From: Novakomyces olei
Taxonomy: Eukaryota > Ascomycota > Novakomycetes > Novakomycetales > Novakomycetaceae
Length of the DNA stretch: 64,000 bases
NCBI GenBank assembly: GCA_016906335.1
Contig: JADEYG010000003.1
Span: 248,001-312,000, forward strand
Direction of reading: 5' to 3'
Part shown: positions 10,482 through 22,168 of the stretch, piece by piece
How positions within the stretch are numbered: position 1 is the first letter of the stretch
Layout of the letters: the number at the start of each line of letters is the position of its first letter
Program-made: the position numbers and the translations under genes
Notes under the pieces: model-generated
What the model was told of the DNA's origin: nothing
Seen by the model: the letters and a program-made list of their open reading frames with translations, nothing else
Databases searched by the model: none

Positions 10482-12071
10482 ATGGCGCCCGGCCATAAGC
10501 GCAAAGCGTCCGAGGCACTGGGCGCTGCGTCCACGCGGCACTCGAAACGTGCGTCTGTCTCGTCTGCGCTGGCATCGAGCCGCTTCACTTCGCCCAAAAC
10601 AGCGGGCTCTCGAGTGGGCAAGACGATGACAACGCCGACGAAAACGAGTGCGAGCAAGGCCGCGCCTGCGCATAAAAGACTGACCCCCACTAAAATGACC
10701 CCCACTAAAATGACCCCCACTAAAATGACCCCCACTAAAGCAAAGCTGCAGGCCTCCAGCTTCAATGACCCACCGCACAGGGCGCATACGGCAATGGACA
10801 TGTTTGCGTGGGGAACAGGATCCATGTGCGAGCTCGGTCTCGGCCCGGAGGCCAATGCCAAAGTCGTTAAACGGCCGCGGCTGAACCGGTTCCTGACACG
10901 TGACTCTGCCCACATTGTAGACTTTGCGGTGGGTGGGATGCACGCGTGCGCGCTGACTGCGGATGGACGCGTTCTTACGTGGGGTGTAAACGACCAGGGC
11001 GCGTTAGGACGCGATACTGCGTGGGCTGGTGGTGACGTAGATGTGGATGCGGACGCGGACGTGGACGAAGAAGAGCAGGGCCTTAACCCGCACGAGTCGA
11101 CGCCCGGACAAGTAGAGGGTCTGCCCGCCCACGATCCGGTGGCGCGTGTGGCGTGTGCCGACAGTCTCACTGTCGCGCTCACTGAGCGCCAGACTGTTTA
11201 CGCGTGGGGCACATTCCGGTGTGCGGACGGAATTCTGGGGTTCGATGCGACCCGCAAAACCGAGCCTAGACCTGTCCGCGTTGCCGGGGTAACGGACGTT
11301 GTTGCCCTGGCTACGGGGACGGATCACGTGCTGGCTCTGACAGGTTCAGGTAGGGTTTTCGCGTGGGGCAACGGGCAGCAGCACCAACTGGGCCGGCGTG
11401 TCGTTGAGCGGACACGGCTGTTGGGTCTTACGCCGAGAGAATTCGGGCTGAAACGGATTCGGCTAATCGGAGCAGGCAGTTACCACTCGTTTGCCGTGGA
11501 CGATAAGCGCCAAGTCTGGGCGTGGGGACTGAACCAGTTTGGCCAGTGTGGAATCGCTGCCCTGGGCGGCGAAGACGGGGCTGTCGTGCCCAATGCCACC
11601 CTTGTACCCGCTCTCTGTGGGCTTGATATAGTCCAGATTACGGGCGGAGAGCATCACTCATGCGCCCTTCTCGCTACTGGAGAACTCTACGTTTGGGGCC
11701 GATTGGACCTGTGTGAATTGGGCATCGCTGATCTCTCAAAAGTGCAATGCGTGGCTGACGCTTCCGGGCGGCCCCGGTTCGTTCCGGAGCCTACGCGGTT
11801 GGATTCTGTGCCGCCGCTTGCCTATATCGCCTGTGGATCGCACCATAACATTGGCGTTTCCCGCGTCGATGGGTCAATGTGGTCTTGGGGGTTTGGTGAG
11901 TCTTACCAAACTGGCCAGGGACCTCCGGGCGAGGACGTGGAAGTGCCTACTCGGATAGACAACACGGCTACTCGTAACGTCAAAATGCTCAAGGTGGGCG
12001 CTGGAGGGCAGTTTAGTATTTCTGGTGGAGTGCCTGCGCCAGAGAATGGTATGGCTAATGGCACGGGTTAG
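10482..12071 (+). CDS. RCC1-family Ran guanine nucleotide exchange factor
   Basis: Chromatin-bound exchange factor that loads GTP on Ran and so sets the direction of nuclear transport (Srm1/Prp20, Pim1, RCC1). Intronless, 529 residues from the ATG at 10482. A basic N-terminal tail (APGHKRKASEALG) includes four tandem TPTKM units from a 15-bp DNA repeat near 10680-10739; a basic tail is expected for binding nucleosomes or DNA. The rest is seven RCC1 blades with repeated VxxWGxxxxGQxG motifs: DMFAWGTGSMCELGLG, VLTWGVNDQGALG, VFAWGNGQQHQLG, VWAWGLNQFGQCG, MWSWGFGESYQTGQG. An acidic insert (about residues 185-205) interrupts the second blade. Confidence 0.92.
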   Translation: MAPGHKRKASEALGAASTRHSKRASVSSALASSRFTSPKTAGSRVGKTMTTPTKTSASKAAPAHKRLTPTKMTPTKMTPTKMTPTKAKLQASSFNDPPHRAHTAMDMFAWGTGSMCELGLGPEANAKVVKRPRLNRFLTRDSAHIVDFAVGGMHACALTADGRVLTWGVNDQGALGRDTAWAGGDVDVDADADVDEEEQGLNPHESTPGQVEGLPAHDPVARVACADSLTVALTERQTVYAWGTFRCADGILGFDATRKTEPRPVRVAGVTDVVALATGTDHVLALTGSGRVFAWGNGQQHQLGRRVVERTRLLGLTPREFGLKRIRLIGAGSYHSFAVDDKRQVWAWGLNQFGQCGIAALGGEDGAVVPNATLVPALCGLDIVQITGGEHHSCALLATGELYVWGRLDLCELGIADLSKVQCVADASGRPRFVPEPTRLDSVPPLAYIACGSHHNIGVSRVDGSMWSWGFGESYQTGQGPPGEDVEVPTRIDNTATRNVKMLKVGAGGQFSISGGVPAPENGMANGTG

Positions 12072-12722
<651 letters not shown>

Positions 12723-13820
12723 ATGGCCAGCGGATTGGACCAGACTTTGGACGAAATTATTGGCTCGCACAAAGTACTGCAGCATTTTGACGACAACGCG
12801 CTAACAAACAGAACGGCCGTTCACGGCCTGAGCGTAGTTCTCGTCGTGCAGAGCCATATAATAAGGTAAGAATTGCGCAAAACTTGGAGGATGTTCAACG
12901 TGATAAAGACCTTCTTCTAATCTAATGCGCCTTGCAAAGGTATTTGAATTTCGGCTACTTGTCGATGACATAAACTAACTCGACGGGAAATAAGCCATCG
13001 GACTCTTTTACAATCGGCAAAATCGCTGTAGACTCGTATCGTTATTCAGTGTATTCTTTGCTTTAACACAGTGTAGGAAACGAGTCCGGTTTGAAAACAT
13101 ACATTACGACATCACTCAAGACGATTTGGAGGTAATTATTGCCGCTTGCCTGCTCATAAATTTATCGCTTGACCTATGTACTAATTGAAGAAACTCGTAT
13201 CTTCATTGGATTCGAATGCCAAAGTCAGGCTCAATTACGATAGGGCCGGACGCTCTGAAGGCACGGCGGAGATCAATTTTTCGTCTGCAGAAATCGCAGA
13301 TGCTGCTGTGAAAAAGTTTAATGGGGCTCCTGCAGCAGGTATTGTCTTCTTTGCTTGGCTAAGTCTTTTGGTTTTTTAAGTATTGTCTTGACTCAAGTGT
13401 TTTTTTGTCCTTGTTTTTCTATATTTTGCATGCTCGTTTTTATATTTAATATTTAATATTTAAATATTTGTTATTAATTTTAAATTTTTGATAATAAACA
13501 TTTTTTGTCGTTTACTACTCATGGCTAACGAATGTCAAGGACAGAAAATTAGCGTTTTCAAAGTTGCAGAGGGAAGTCGGCGTAGTTCATCATTAGGTGA
13601 ACGTATTCATGGATCAAGGCCTCTTACCGTTGGAGGACCTGGAAAGTTCAGACGCGGAACTCGACCACGTGGCGCCGGTAGGGGAGAGAAACGTGACTCT
13701 CCGCGAGCTAGAGAAGCTCCAAAATCACAACAAGATTTGGATGCGGAATTGGATAGCTATATGAACCAGGCGACAGAACATTCAAAACCGGAACAGGCAT
13801 CGGAGATGAACGTTGACTAG
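12723..13820 (+). CDS. mRNA export adaptor, Yra1/ALY/REF family
   Basis: Adaptor that binds nascent mRNA and recruits the Mex67/NXF1 export receptor through TREX. Five exons (12723-12773, 12812-12865, 13072-13131, 13191-13338, 13540-13820) give 197 residues. The N-terminus MASGLDQTLDEIIGSHK is the UAP56-binding motif (LDxxLDEII). Next comes a short Arg-rich linker, then one RRM: RVRFENIHYDITQDDLE, KLVSSLDSNAKVRLNYDRAG, and INFSSAEIADAAVKKFNG. After an RG-rich stretch (RRGTRPRGAGRG) the C-terminus repeats the helicase-binding motif (DLDAELDSYMNQ). The length fits the family. The four introns in a short gene may themselves matter, since yeast YRA1 is autoregulated through its intron. Confidence 0.93.
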
Positions 13821-14079
13821 TCATTGGAATTCAAAGTCTTGTATGAATAACTTCAGTTTGCCTAGAGGTACATTTATAAAATGTAAATATAAATAGATTG
13901 TACATTTATATTTATCTTCTTATTTACCACGAAGATTCTATCACAATAGTGAAATGCTACTAATCCTTCAACTCCTCGAAGTATTAAATTGCGTGCTCTC
14001 TCCTTTGCAATAATCGTCTATTCTATTATTTCCTTACATATTTTATCCCTCAAAAAAAGGACATAAAAACAAAACGCGT

Positions 14080-15668
14080 CTAGATGTGTATCCTTCGCAG
14101 CAATTCGACACGTGCCATCCTTTTCTCCTCAACTGCACGACTCAGCAAGGTTGAATTTTCATCGGCTCGTCGGATCAGATATGGCAGCGTCTCCGTCACT
14201 GTACCATAAGGCATATACTTGTACACAGTCACAGACGGTGATGTCATATCACAGACTTCAGAGACAAGCAACTTTGTTAGGTCATCTCGCATCCCGTACA
14301 GCTGCGCAAATCCGACGCTTCGGTTCGAATCTGCGCCATTAACCTTCGCTTTCCTATTTTTCAGTAATTTTACAGCCAGCTGGCACGACTCGGCGTTGTG
14401 AGTGGCGATAATGAGCCCAAAAGCGTCTATTTCGCTTTCCAACAAGTATTTGACGCTTGCATTAAAAGCCTCATCTGTCTCTTCTTTTGAAGCATGAAAA
14501 GCAGCACGATGATCTTTTTCTGATTCCAAATAAGCGCCACGAACCAATTTAATGCCCAGTACAAACTTTCCCCGAGCGAGATCAAGATGCTTGTGCAGTA
14601 AAGGCGTAGCCGCTCTGGTGTACATTTGAAAGGTATTATAAACGATCGGCGGCCGGCCAAGTGTATTGTATTTGCTCGACAAATCAAGAGCCAAGGTGTC
14701 CAGTGCCTGTTGAAAGTAAGTTTGCTCGGCGTCAATTAGTAGCTTGACTCCCAGATCTCCACTCTTTTGACAAAGCTGCTCAAGATGAGTGTAGAGTAGA
14801 GAAAGCAATTGCTGGTCCTCCAAAGTCAAGTTTGAAGACTGTACTGCTCCCTGGAAACTGCTGGCCCCGTGTGTCGCAATGTGTGAGTTTAGTTGTAACA
14901 GCGATGCTGGATTAGTCATCCCGGTGATTTTGATTGCCACACAGTTGTTGGGCATGTTTGCTGCAATCTGAATTGCCTCCATTAAATCGGCAGTTTTAGA
15001 TTGCGTTAGCGCGGTAAAACTGCCAGAGTCTTGGACGGGTCCAGACACGTCGCTTTCCACACTGTGGTTTAGGATAACATGGATGTTTTGCGCCGCCAGT
15101 CTTTGTATAGTAGCAGCCGTCTCTTCCGAACTTTCTCCCCTACATGATGTGAGCGACAATTGCAGAATAAAAGAGATCAGAATCGAAAATTAAGACTGGA
15201 AAATAAAGCCTGAAAATATAGATTTGAAGAATAAAAATAATAATAAAAAAAGCATGAAAATTAAAATATCATCTGCTGCATTGGCACTACAAAACCTTAC
15301 CCGCAGAATTGTTTATAAAAGGTAAATCGCAGAGGGCCCTCGATCAGTTTCAAAAGATTCAGCCTTTGCAGCCCAGACACAAAATGTTTCCCCAGCGCGA
15401 CGAGGCTCGGATGCGACAGAGTCCAGTAAGAGACGTACTGCCGTAGCACTTGTGTCCACGGCCAATCGGCAAAGACCCTCGACTCGGATTCCTTTAGCTT
15501 TGTCCCGTGCAGATCAGCGCTTCCTGTGCCTGAACTTCCGAACCTTGAGCCAGCGCAGTTAACGCGGGATATTAAAAACATATTCCTGGCTAAATGTGCT
15601 TGATTTAAAGTTTTTGCCGGTTGCACAAGAGCCCGAGCGCTCATCGCTCGTGCGACTGTAGAGCTCAT
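14080..15668 (-). CDS. PUT1: mitochondrial proline dehydrogenase (proline oxidase)
   Basis: FAD enzyme of the inner membrane or matrix that oxidises proline to pyrroline-5-carboxylate, the first step of proline use. Exons 15301-15668 and 14080-15139 join to 475 residues. The N-terminus (MSSTVARAMSARALVQPAKT) is Arg-rich and lacks acidic residues, as a presequence should. Family motifs are YKQFCGGES across the splice, ATHNAESCQLAVKLLKNRK, FAQLYGMRDDLT, KYMPYGTVTETLPYLIRRA and IKLVRGAYLESEKD. The length matches yeast Put1 (476). The gene shares a promoter with a Zn-cluster regulator, and that promoter is rich in GATA sites, which suggests nitrogen control. Confidence 0.95.
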
Positions 15669-15762
15669 GGCGGCTAGATCGTGCGAGAGCCTGTGTCATA
15701 GATAATAACACATCAATTATTTATATTATGGGAGATTCTCGTTCCCGGGTACATGCACCCGC

Positions 15763-15838
15763 TGATAAGACCGTACCGCATTGCCGGTACGACTATGTAA
15801 TTTTAGGTGATATTGATAATTATCGTTATCTGATTATC
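15763..15838. promoter_or_regulatory. GATA-factor site cluster
   Basis: Within 76 bases lie TGATAAG (15763-15769), GATAT (15809), TGATAAT (15814-15819) and reverse-strand TTATCG, TTATCT and TTATCC (15820-15838). Areas/Gln3-type GATA factors bind HGATAR sites, usually paired, at nitrogen catabolic genes. The position, about 100-170 bases upstream of PUT1, fits such control. Confidence 0.55.
15773..15790. promoter_or_regulatory. inverted repeat GTACCG-N6-CGGTAC
   Basis: Perfect 6-bp arms around a 6-bp spacer, with everted CCG/CGG triplets. Zn(II)2Cys6 dimers bind pairs of CGG triplets, so this may be an operator for the neighbouring regulator. The spacing differs from the known Put3 site, so this is only a candidate. 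Confidence 0.35.
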
Positions 15839-16298
15839 CGCTTTATATAGTGAGACTTGGGTGCCTTTAAAGTACGCGAGAGTTGATCTTGCACCGCGTC
15901 GCTAATTCGATGCAAACAAAACAAGCAATGCCAAATAATTTGGGGTTGCTGGTGCAGATCTGATAATTCTTCTATTGCTCACTCGGTCCACTGGCTTTCT
16001 TGTTTTATTTGAGCATTTACAATCATTATCATTGGATTTATATCATAAGCCTTGCAAGCCAAGCAGGGAAGAGCCGGCCATTCCTTAAGGAAAAGAAAGA
16101 TTAGACAAAAAAAAGATTAGGTTTAGTAGCAAAGCAAAATATCATTCGAAAACCCTCAAAGTTAATGTTCATTTTATAATATATTAATTAATTCAGAGTG
16201 CCACAAGTCAGTGATATATTAATTGTCTAGTATAAAACTCTAATTATATACTGAATAAAAAGTGCACAAACTAGATCAAACTTAGTGCAAACTAGCAC

Positions 16299-19107
16299 AT
16301 GTCCCAGGTTCCATATGCCGTCACAGAGCTACTACGGCGCCGGCAACGGCGCCGTGTACCAGACAGCGAGCGGAAACGTGGCCGGTTGGCCTGCTCATTA
16401 TGCCGACGCAAAAAGCTCAAGTGCGATGGAAGTTTGCCCTGCCGAAATTGTATGAGAGCCGACGTGCCATGCAACTTTGTCGCCTCTCCGGCCCCCGATT
16501 TGAACACAACAAAACAGTAAGATTTAAGAGACATGAAAATGATTAGAAAAAGATTTAAATCAAAAAAAGAAAAGAAAAAGAAGAAAAAAAAAAGAAACGG
16601 AGATACAAATAAATCAATCTCTAAATTGAATCAGAATCAAATTCTAATGGCACAGACACGTGCAAAACTTGGAACGACGTCAGATTCTGTTGGAAGAGAT
16701 TGTGAAACGGACGTATCCCCTTTTGCCGCTAGATACCTTTTGCTTGGAACCTTTAGTGGAGGAAATAAAGCAGCGTGACGATTGCCGTGCTTATATTGAT
16801 TCACTGGACTCGAGATTCGCAGTGGATGCAAAGATTGTGGCGGATTCAAAAACTCCCCCTCACGATGGAACAGGGACGTTGGAAAATAAAAAGAAAATTG
16901 CGGAACAAGCGCCGCTTGCTGTAGTAGACGGGGTTGGCAGATTACTAATAGAAGCAATCGGGGTCACACATTATATAGGCGAATCAGCTGGATGGTGCTT
17001 TATCGATAAAATTAGACATTTTGTGGGAATGAACGCGTTCAAATACGATGTGGTTGAGCATTACAAACAGTATATTTCCGGGAATACTACTTTCCAAGCA
17101 GTTTACACTCCTCATTCTGCATGCAGCCTTATTCCCGCTGAACCAGCCTTGAACTATTTCATTGATTGTTATTACAAATGCGTTCAACAATGCTATTCCA
17201 TAATTCACCCTCTCGTATTCCAGCAAAGGTTCGATGCCTTAAAACGTGATCGGGAAACTCCGGGTTTTGCTCAAAGAAATATCGACGCACCATTTGTTTG
17301 TGTGCTTCTTATGATGACAGCTCTAGGCCGTGAATTTTGCAATCTTTTGGACCCAGTGAATCGGCCCTTTGCGGCCGATTCGCCTGACGCGAAAAGTGGA
17401 AGCGTATATTACGAGGCCGCTCGATCGCTGGTGCCTCAAATTATTGGCAGTCGTAACATATGTTCAATCCAGGCAATGATGCTAATGAGCATCTTTGCGC
17501 AGAGCACCCGTGAGCGCGATGTCGCTTACACTTACCTCGGAATTGCACAAAGTCTAGCTATTTCATCGGGTCTGCATAGATCTTGTTCCCTAGAATCTTC
17601 ACAACAAAAGGCAAATAAGCTGGAACTGCCCGTAGTCGAGCTGAGGAATAGATTATGGTGGTCCTTGCAATGCCTAGACCGGTTTCTCTGCTTATCATTG
17701 GGCAGACCTATCTCGGTTTATGCTACAGAATTCGATACACCGTTGCCGAGCGAGCTTCCTTTGCTGCATTCGGCCTCGAGCAATACGTTTTACCTTCGTA
17801 CAATGGCGAAAATATCAATGCTTAACGAACTGGTTTCATTGAAGATATATCAACTTCCAAAGGTATCATCCTTGAAGTGTTGTGCACTCGACTTCAGTAA
17901 TTATTTTAATGAATTAAGAACTCAAAACTCAATCTCAACATTTCAAATATAAATTTTCGAATTTGAAAGCATTCACAATTTTTACAATATTTACAATTTA
18001 CGTATTTGCTCTTTTTGTTTATTTAATTGACGACTAACGATTCAGTATTCGACAGCTAATAATGGCCTATTATTTGCCCGTGCACAACTCGTTGTTGACG
18101 AATTGAATCAGTTCGAGATTGAATATATTCCTCAGCTTGACCTGACAAAAGCCCCGCCACGATCCTATCAGTTTCGAACAATATGTTACATAAGACTGCA
18201 CTTTTACCAAACTGTTTTATTAGCCACACGGCCTTTTCTGCTTTACAAAGTAAAAAGGGGATCTGGTCTTGAGCAATTAAATATCCTTACTGAAAAGTGT
18301 CTTGATGCTGCCCGTGCCCAAGCTCACTTGTTGTATGAGCTGAAAAAGAATGATTTAATATCTTTATTTTCCTTTTATGATTATCATTTCTGTTGTGCCT
18401 GTCTTTTTGTGCTGTACTTAAACGAAGTCGCTTCTACTGCTGATGTGCGAAATATTGAGGCAATGAACAAGGGCCATTATGTACTGGAGTACCTTGCTAA
18501 TGGCCTGGATGCCGCAAAGACTAGCCTCGAAATGCTTCGAGAGCTTGAGGCTGCCGTTGTCCTCTGTCACTCGAGATCGCAGCCTCCTTCTCATTTGGCA
18601 GCACAGCCTTTACATGCGGCAATGGATAATGGACTGCTGTTGGAGAATGCTCAGATCAGCAGTAGCATCGAGCAACCAGCTGCTTTGAATTTACAGCCTG
18701 GAAACTTTAGAAGTCAGCATAGAAAAGGGAAACGCTCTCAATCAAACAGCACAGACTTCACTGCAATAAACAAAGAAAGGGCGAATAATAGTACGAAATT
18801 TGTAGCGCAAAGTCCGTCTCAAAACGACTCTAGGCCAACCAGAAAAGACAATGGCTTTAAAGCCAAAAATTGTCCTGATACATTTAATGTCGACTGTGAA
18901 AAAGGCGCACTTGTCCAGGATGAAGGCATTAAATTTGGTACTGCAAACTTTAATCTGGACAATTGTAGTCCGTCGTTTGAACAGATTATTGAATTTGTCA
19001 ATCAAGACTTTAGCTTCGAGGCTAATATGGATGCATTTCTTCCCTGGGGCTCAAGCATCATCGAAGAGCCAATTCCGTTTGACGACAGTTTAGGTTATAC
19101 GTTTTGA
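16299..19107 (+). CDS. Zn(II)2Cys6 fungal transcription factor
   Basis: Exons 16299-16516, 16656-17862 and 18046-19107 join in frame to 828 residues. Residues 32-58 form the binuclear cluster with spacing C-x2-C-x6-C-x5-C-x2-C-x6-C (ACSLCRRKKLKCDG). It is followed after the first intron by a short heptad region (HVQNLERRQILLEEIVKR) that would dimerise. The middle is the fungal-specific factor domain (FIDCYYKCVQQCYSIIHPLVF; RNRLWWSLQCLDRFLCLSLGRP). The C-terminal 200 residues are Ser/Asn-rich, then acidic and aromatic (DFSFEANMDAFLPWG), typical of an activation domain. It is divergent from PUT1, which makes a role like Put3/PrnA in proline use plausible by location only; the cluster sequence itself does not prove orthology. 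Confidence 0.88.
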
Positions 19108-19193
19108 ATCAATACGCAACAGCCTACTGGAGCGCAAACAAAAAGTATACGCTGATGCTCTGTACATTTAATCGGTCTTTATACACAATGAGG

Positions 19194-21644
19194 CTATACA
19201 TGTACAATCATATGATCCCGCTCGAGCTTTTGAAACTCGTAAACGACCCGCTCGTATCCCTTGTAGAGCTCAGCTGAGCTTTGCCTACGATCAGTCGTAT
19301 TTGCAAATGAAGCATCGTCTTCCGATGCAGAGGTAGCAGGCCGGGAAGCAGGCGGAAAAGTCTCGTTTTTCAAATGGTAAAGCGATGCGACAAAAGCATC
19401 GTTGAATATCTCGTCGATTTCAACGGGTCGGAACTCTGGCACAGATCCATACCCGGTGCGCCTGAGCTGCACTGCCTGCTCAAACTCGTGCCGATCCAGG
19501 ACTCTGGCCAGGGTAGGCAGCATTTCAGGGTCAATAACCCTATCGGCACTACCCTCATATTCAGCCAGGCGGGTGGCGACCCGGGTCAGCCCGTTTTCAC
19601 CGACGACGAGTACCAACAGTCGGCGCTGGTACGGGGAAAACGTGTAGCCCAGTGCACACAAGGACTCCCGGATGGAAAGTGCCTTTTGTGAAATAAAAGG
19701 CACGAGCGTACAGGCCTGCAAGCAGGCATCCACACACGATGAAGAAGGCGTAGACTTGACTTTGCCACCAATGAGCTGTGAGAACGCGTCGATAGCGAGC
19801 TGAGGAGCTCCGCATTGGAGGTAGCACTCAACAACGAGTTCACGAATAAAGGTTTCATTGGCAAAGTTTGTAGTTTGCAGCCCGTTTAGCACTCGGCGTA
19901 ATGCCGGTTCGCTGCGGAACTTTTTCAATCCTTGAATCATTGTTTCATAGAGCTCTGGAGATGATTGGAAGTGTGCTGACCTTTGGATGTCTGCGAAAAT
20001 ACGGAGCGGCCGCTGTACGTCACGGTCGTGCTCTAGCGACCACTGCAAAAATTCCCAATAAATTTTGGGTGATATTTGCAGAGCTGCAGATGCTGATAAA
20101 ACACAATAAATTTCGAAAATAAGGTCAGTAGGGTACCCGTGGCCTTTTGCTTTTCCACCATTTGCTTTTCCGCCTTTTGTGTTTGTGAAAAGGGTACCGA
20201 TTGCATTTATACAGGGCCGTTGTGCTTCTGGATGCTTTAATGCGAACTGTAATATAGCCATTAGTGGCTCTTGCAGTGATGCAAAGTCCCTTTCCTCTGT
20301 TTTACAGTACTCGACAGCACACGCAATACACTCTGCGAGATCGTTGGGCCTTATTTTCGGCCCTTGATCAGACGATAAGAGCGAGAGCACGTTGGCCAGG
20401 GAGATTGTTGTTTCATCAGTAATGGCAGAGATTAGTAAATGTTTGACTGCCCTGCTCTCCAGATCAGCAGGCATTTGCATGGCTTGGACAATGTAATTGG
20501 CAAGTTTGCCGTCCCCGGCCAACAATGAGGCCAGGAAAATCAAGTACTGTTTCTCCTGAGGCCCTACATTAATGTTCCAGCCAATAATCGTTATAAGCGC
20601 GTTTCCAATCGTGGCTAAACCCAGCTTTGCTGACCTTTCCAGTATTAAATTGAACGTCTCAAAGTCCGGCAGGCCCTTGGCTCGAAACTCTGGGGCTTCA
20701 AGTTTATCAATAACTTGGTCGATACATGCCTTTTCGCCGCTTGATAGCTTGACAAGCAGACGCAAGTTTTCCCGTGTTGTTTCCCTTACATTAAATTGGT
20801 CTAAAAGACACAACAAGTATTTACATCTCTCCAACGTTTGCCCAACCTCCCCCGGCCGGGGCAGAATTAGATCGCTGCTTAAAAAAAGGCTAAATGTCTG
20901 TGAATCCGGCGCCGGACCACGCGCCACCATCTCCTCGAAAACGCCCCATGCTGGCTCCATCATACCAGATCGTAAAAACCGGGATATAATAGCGTTGTAA
21001 GCGGCCAGGGGCAGGACGGGAAAGAGCGAGCTAGCCAGGTCCAGTGCGCTTGTAAGAGCAGCAATATCATCGCTAGCAGCAAATGCTTCAATAAAATGCG
21101 CCCAATCATCACAGTCAGCACTGCATGTACCAGAGTCGGACCATTGCAAAAGCGCTTTGATAGCAAACTCCTCTTCTCCAGCCCGGCAGAAATAAAATAT
21201 GGCCATTTGCATAAAATCAATAGTCTTGTCTGCCACTTTTGCAAAAACGGCTTTCGCTAGTCGGACATGGCTTGCGCTGGTAGTCGAGGCTGTTGTAATG
21301 GCTTCAAAGAAATATTGGAGACCTACGCGAGTTACAGGATCCAATTCCCGGTCCAATTGCTCAAATGCCTCTGCGTAATGAGCAGCCTGATCTTGAGAGG
21401 GACAAGGCTGAACTTTGCTCTGTTTTATGGACTGCAACAGCCGATCAAGCGACACTTTTTCCAGAGATTTCCGCTGAACCCACGATTGGAACAGCTGCCG
21501 AAGTCCGGCAGTGTGGTTAGTAGAGGCTGCTGAGCTATAACGCTTCTCATTAGAGCGCAATAAAATGCCTCTTGCTCTTGTACACCCGCTAAATTCGTGC
21601 GCTACTTCGCGGCCGCGAAGACCGCGGGACACGCACTGCCTCAT
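19194..21644 (-). CDS. mitochondrial pentatricopeptide-like (PPR) protein
   Basis: Single exon, 816 residues. The first 40 residues (MRQCVSRGLRGREVAHEF, later LLRSNEKRYSSAAS) are Arg/Ser-rich without acidic clusters and end in RYSS, a likely presequence. The body is all-helical repeats, with PPR-like units such as AYNAIISRFLRSGMMEPAWGV and FETFNLILERSAKLGLATIG. Fungal proteins of this kind bind organellar transcripts and help their stability or translation; which transcript cannot be told. The C-terminal quarter (residues about 720-816) has no repeats and is charged. It is divergent from the Lpx1-like gene, with two teloboxes between them. Confidence 0.65.
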   Translation of the reverse strand: MRQCVSRGLRGREVAHEFSGCTRARGILLRSNEKRYSSAASTNHTAGLRQLFQSWVQRKSLEKVSLDRLLQSIKQSKVQPCPSQDQAAHYAEAFEQLDRELDPVTRVGLQYFFEAITTASTTSASHVRLAKAVFAKVADKTIDFMQMAIFYFCRAGEEEFAIKALLQWSDSGTCSADCDDWAHFIEAFAASDDIAALTSALDLASSLFPVLPLAAYNAIISRFLRSGMMEPAWGVFEEMVARGPAPDSQTFSLFLSSDLILPRPGEVGQTLERCKYLLCLLDQFNVRETTRENLRLLVKLSSGEKACIDQVIDKLEAPEFRAKGLPDFETFNLILERSAKLGLATIGNALITIIGWNINVGPQEKQYLIFLASLLAGDGKLANYIVQAMQMPADLESRAVKHLLISAITDETTISLANVLSLLSSDQGPKIRPNDLAECIACAVEYCKTEERDFASLQEPLMAILQFALKHPEAQRPCINAIGTLFTNTKGGKANGGKAKGHGYPTDLIFEIYCVLSASAALQISPKIYWEFLQWSLEHDRDVQRPLRIFADIQRSAHFQSSPELYETMIQGLKKFRSEPALRRVLNGLQTTNFANETFIRELVVECYLQCGAPQLAIDAFSQLIGGKVKSTPSSSCVDACLQACTLVPFISQKALSIRESLCALGYTFSPYQRRLLVLVVGENGLTRVATRLAEYEGSADRVIDPEMLPTLARVLDRHEFEQAVQLRRTGYGSVPEFRPVEIDEIFNDAFVASLYHLKNETFPPASRPATSASEDDASFANTTDRRQSSAELYKGYERVVYEFQKLERDHMIVHV

Positions 21645-22168
21645 TGCATTTCCCTGTTATGCGTGCCAGTCTGTTTGTTGGAAAAAAGCAAGTGCTCACG
21701 CTTGTTTCATGCTAAACCATCTTGCCTTTGCGTTGAAGCGCTTCGTCCAGTCTAAACTGCATTAAAGAATTGTTTGCTGCTTGTTTAGGGTTAATTAGGC
21801 TCTATTAGGGTTAACACCGACCATTATTAAATAATAAATAATAAATAATAATTAATAATTAATAATTAATAATTAAAAATAATTAAATCAGAATAAAATA
21901 GTTGAATTGAATGCCAATGCCTTATTTTATTTTATTTTATTTTATTTTATTTTATTTTATTTTATTTTATTTTATTTTATTAAAACAGGTGCTTGTCAAG
22001 TCTATCTTTTACTAGATTAATTGTTTTGTCTCGTACAAACAAGGCCGAAGATTACTTGTAGTCCGGCTCACACTATTTTGTCTATAATATATTAGTTTGG
22101 AGCGCGTTGTGTTCAGATTACCCCATATTTCGGCAAACAGTCATACACAGATTACCGCTCCCGATACA
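21645..22168. other. divergent promoter with teloboxes and (ATTTT)n
   Basis: Two TTAGGG-containing teloboxes (21785-21794, 21804-21814), short AATAATT repeats and the (ATTTT)n tract at 21922-21981. No gene seen. Confidence 0.7.
21922..21981. repeat. (ATTTT)n microsatellite, about 12 copies
   Basis: Uninterrupted pentanucleotide repeat in the promoter region of the Lpx1-like gene. Confidence 0.95.

Larger units (their letters stand above)
15669..16298. other. divergent promoter of PUT1 and the Zn-cluster regulator
   Basis: About 630 bases. Near PUT1 it holds a GATA cluster and a CGG/CCG inverted repeat, listed separately. The half near the regulator is AT-rich with no motif I can name. Confidence 0.7.

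Noticed and set aside
14310-14335. GGTTCGAATC-like tRNA B box
   Set aside because: It lies inside the PUT1 coding exon (reads SNRSVGFAQ on the minus strand) and no A box or cloverleaf flanks it.
19374-21765. Several plus-strand frames across the PPR gene
   Set aside because: They are antisense shadows of the single 816-codon minus-strand frame and show no domains.
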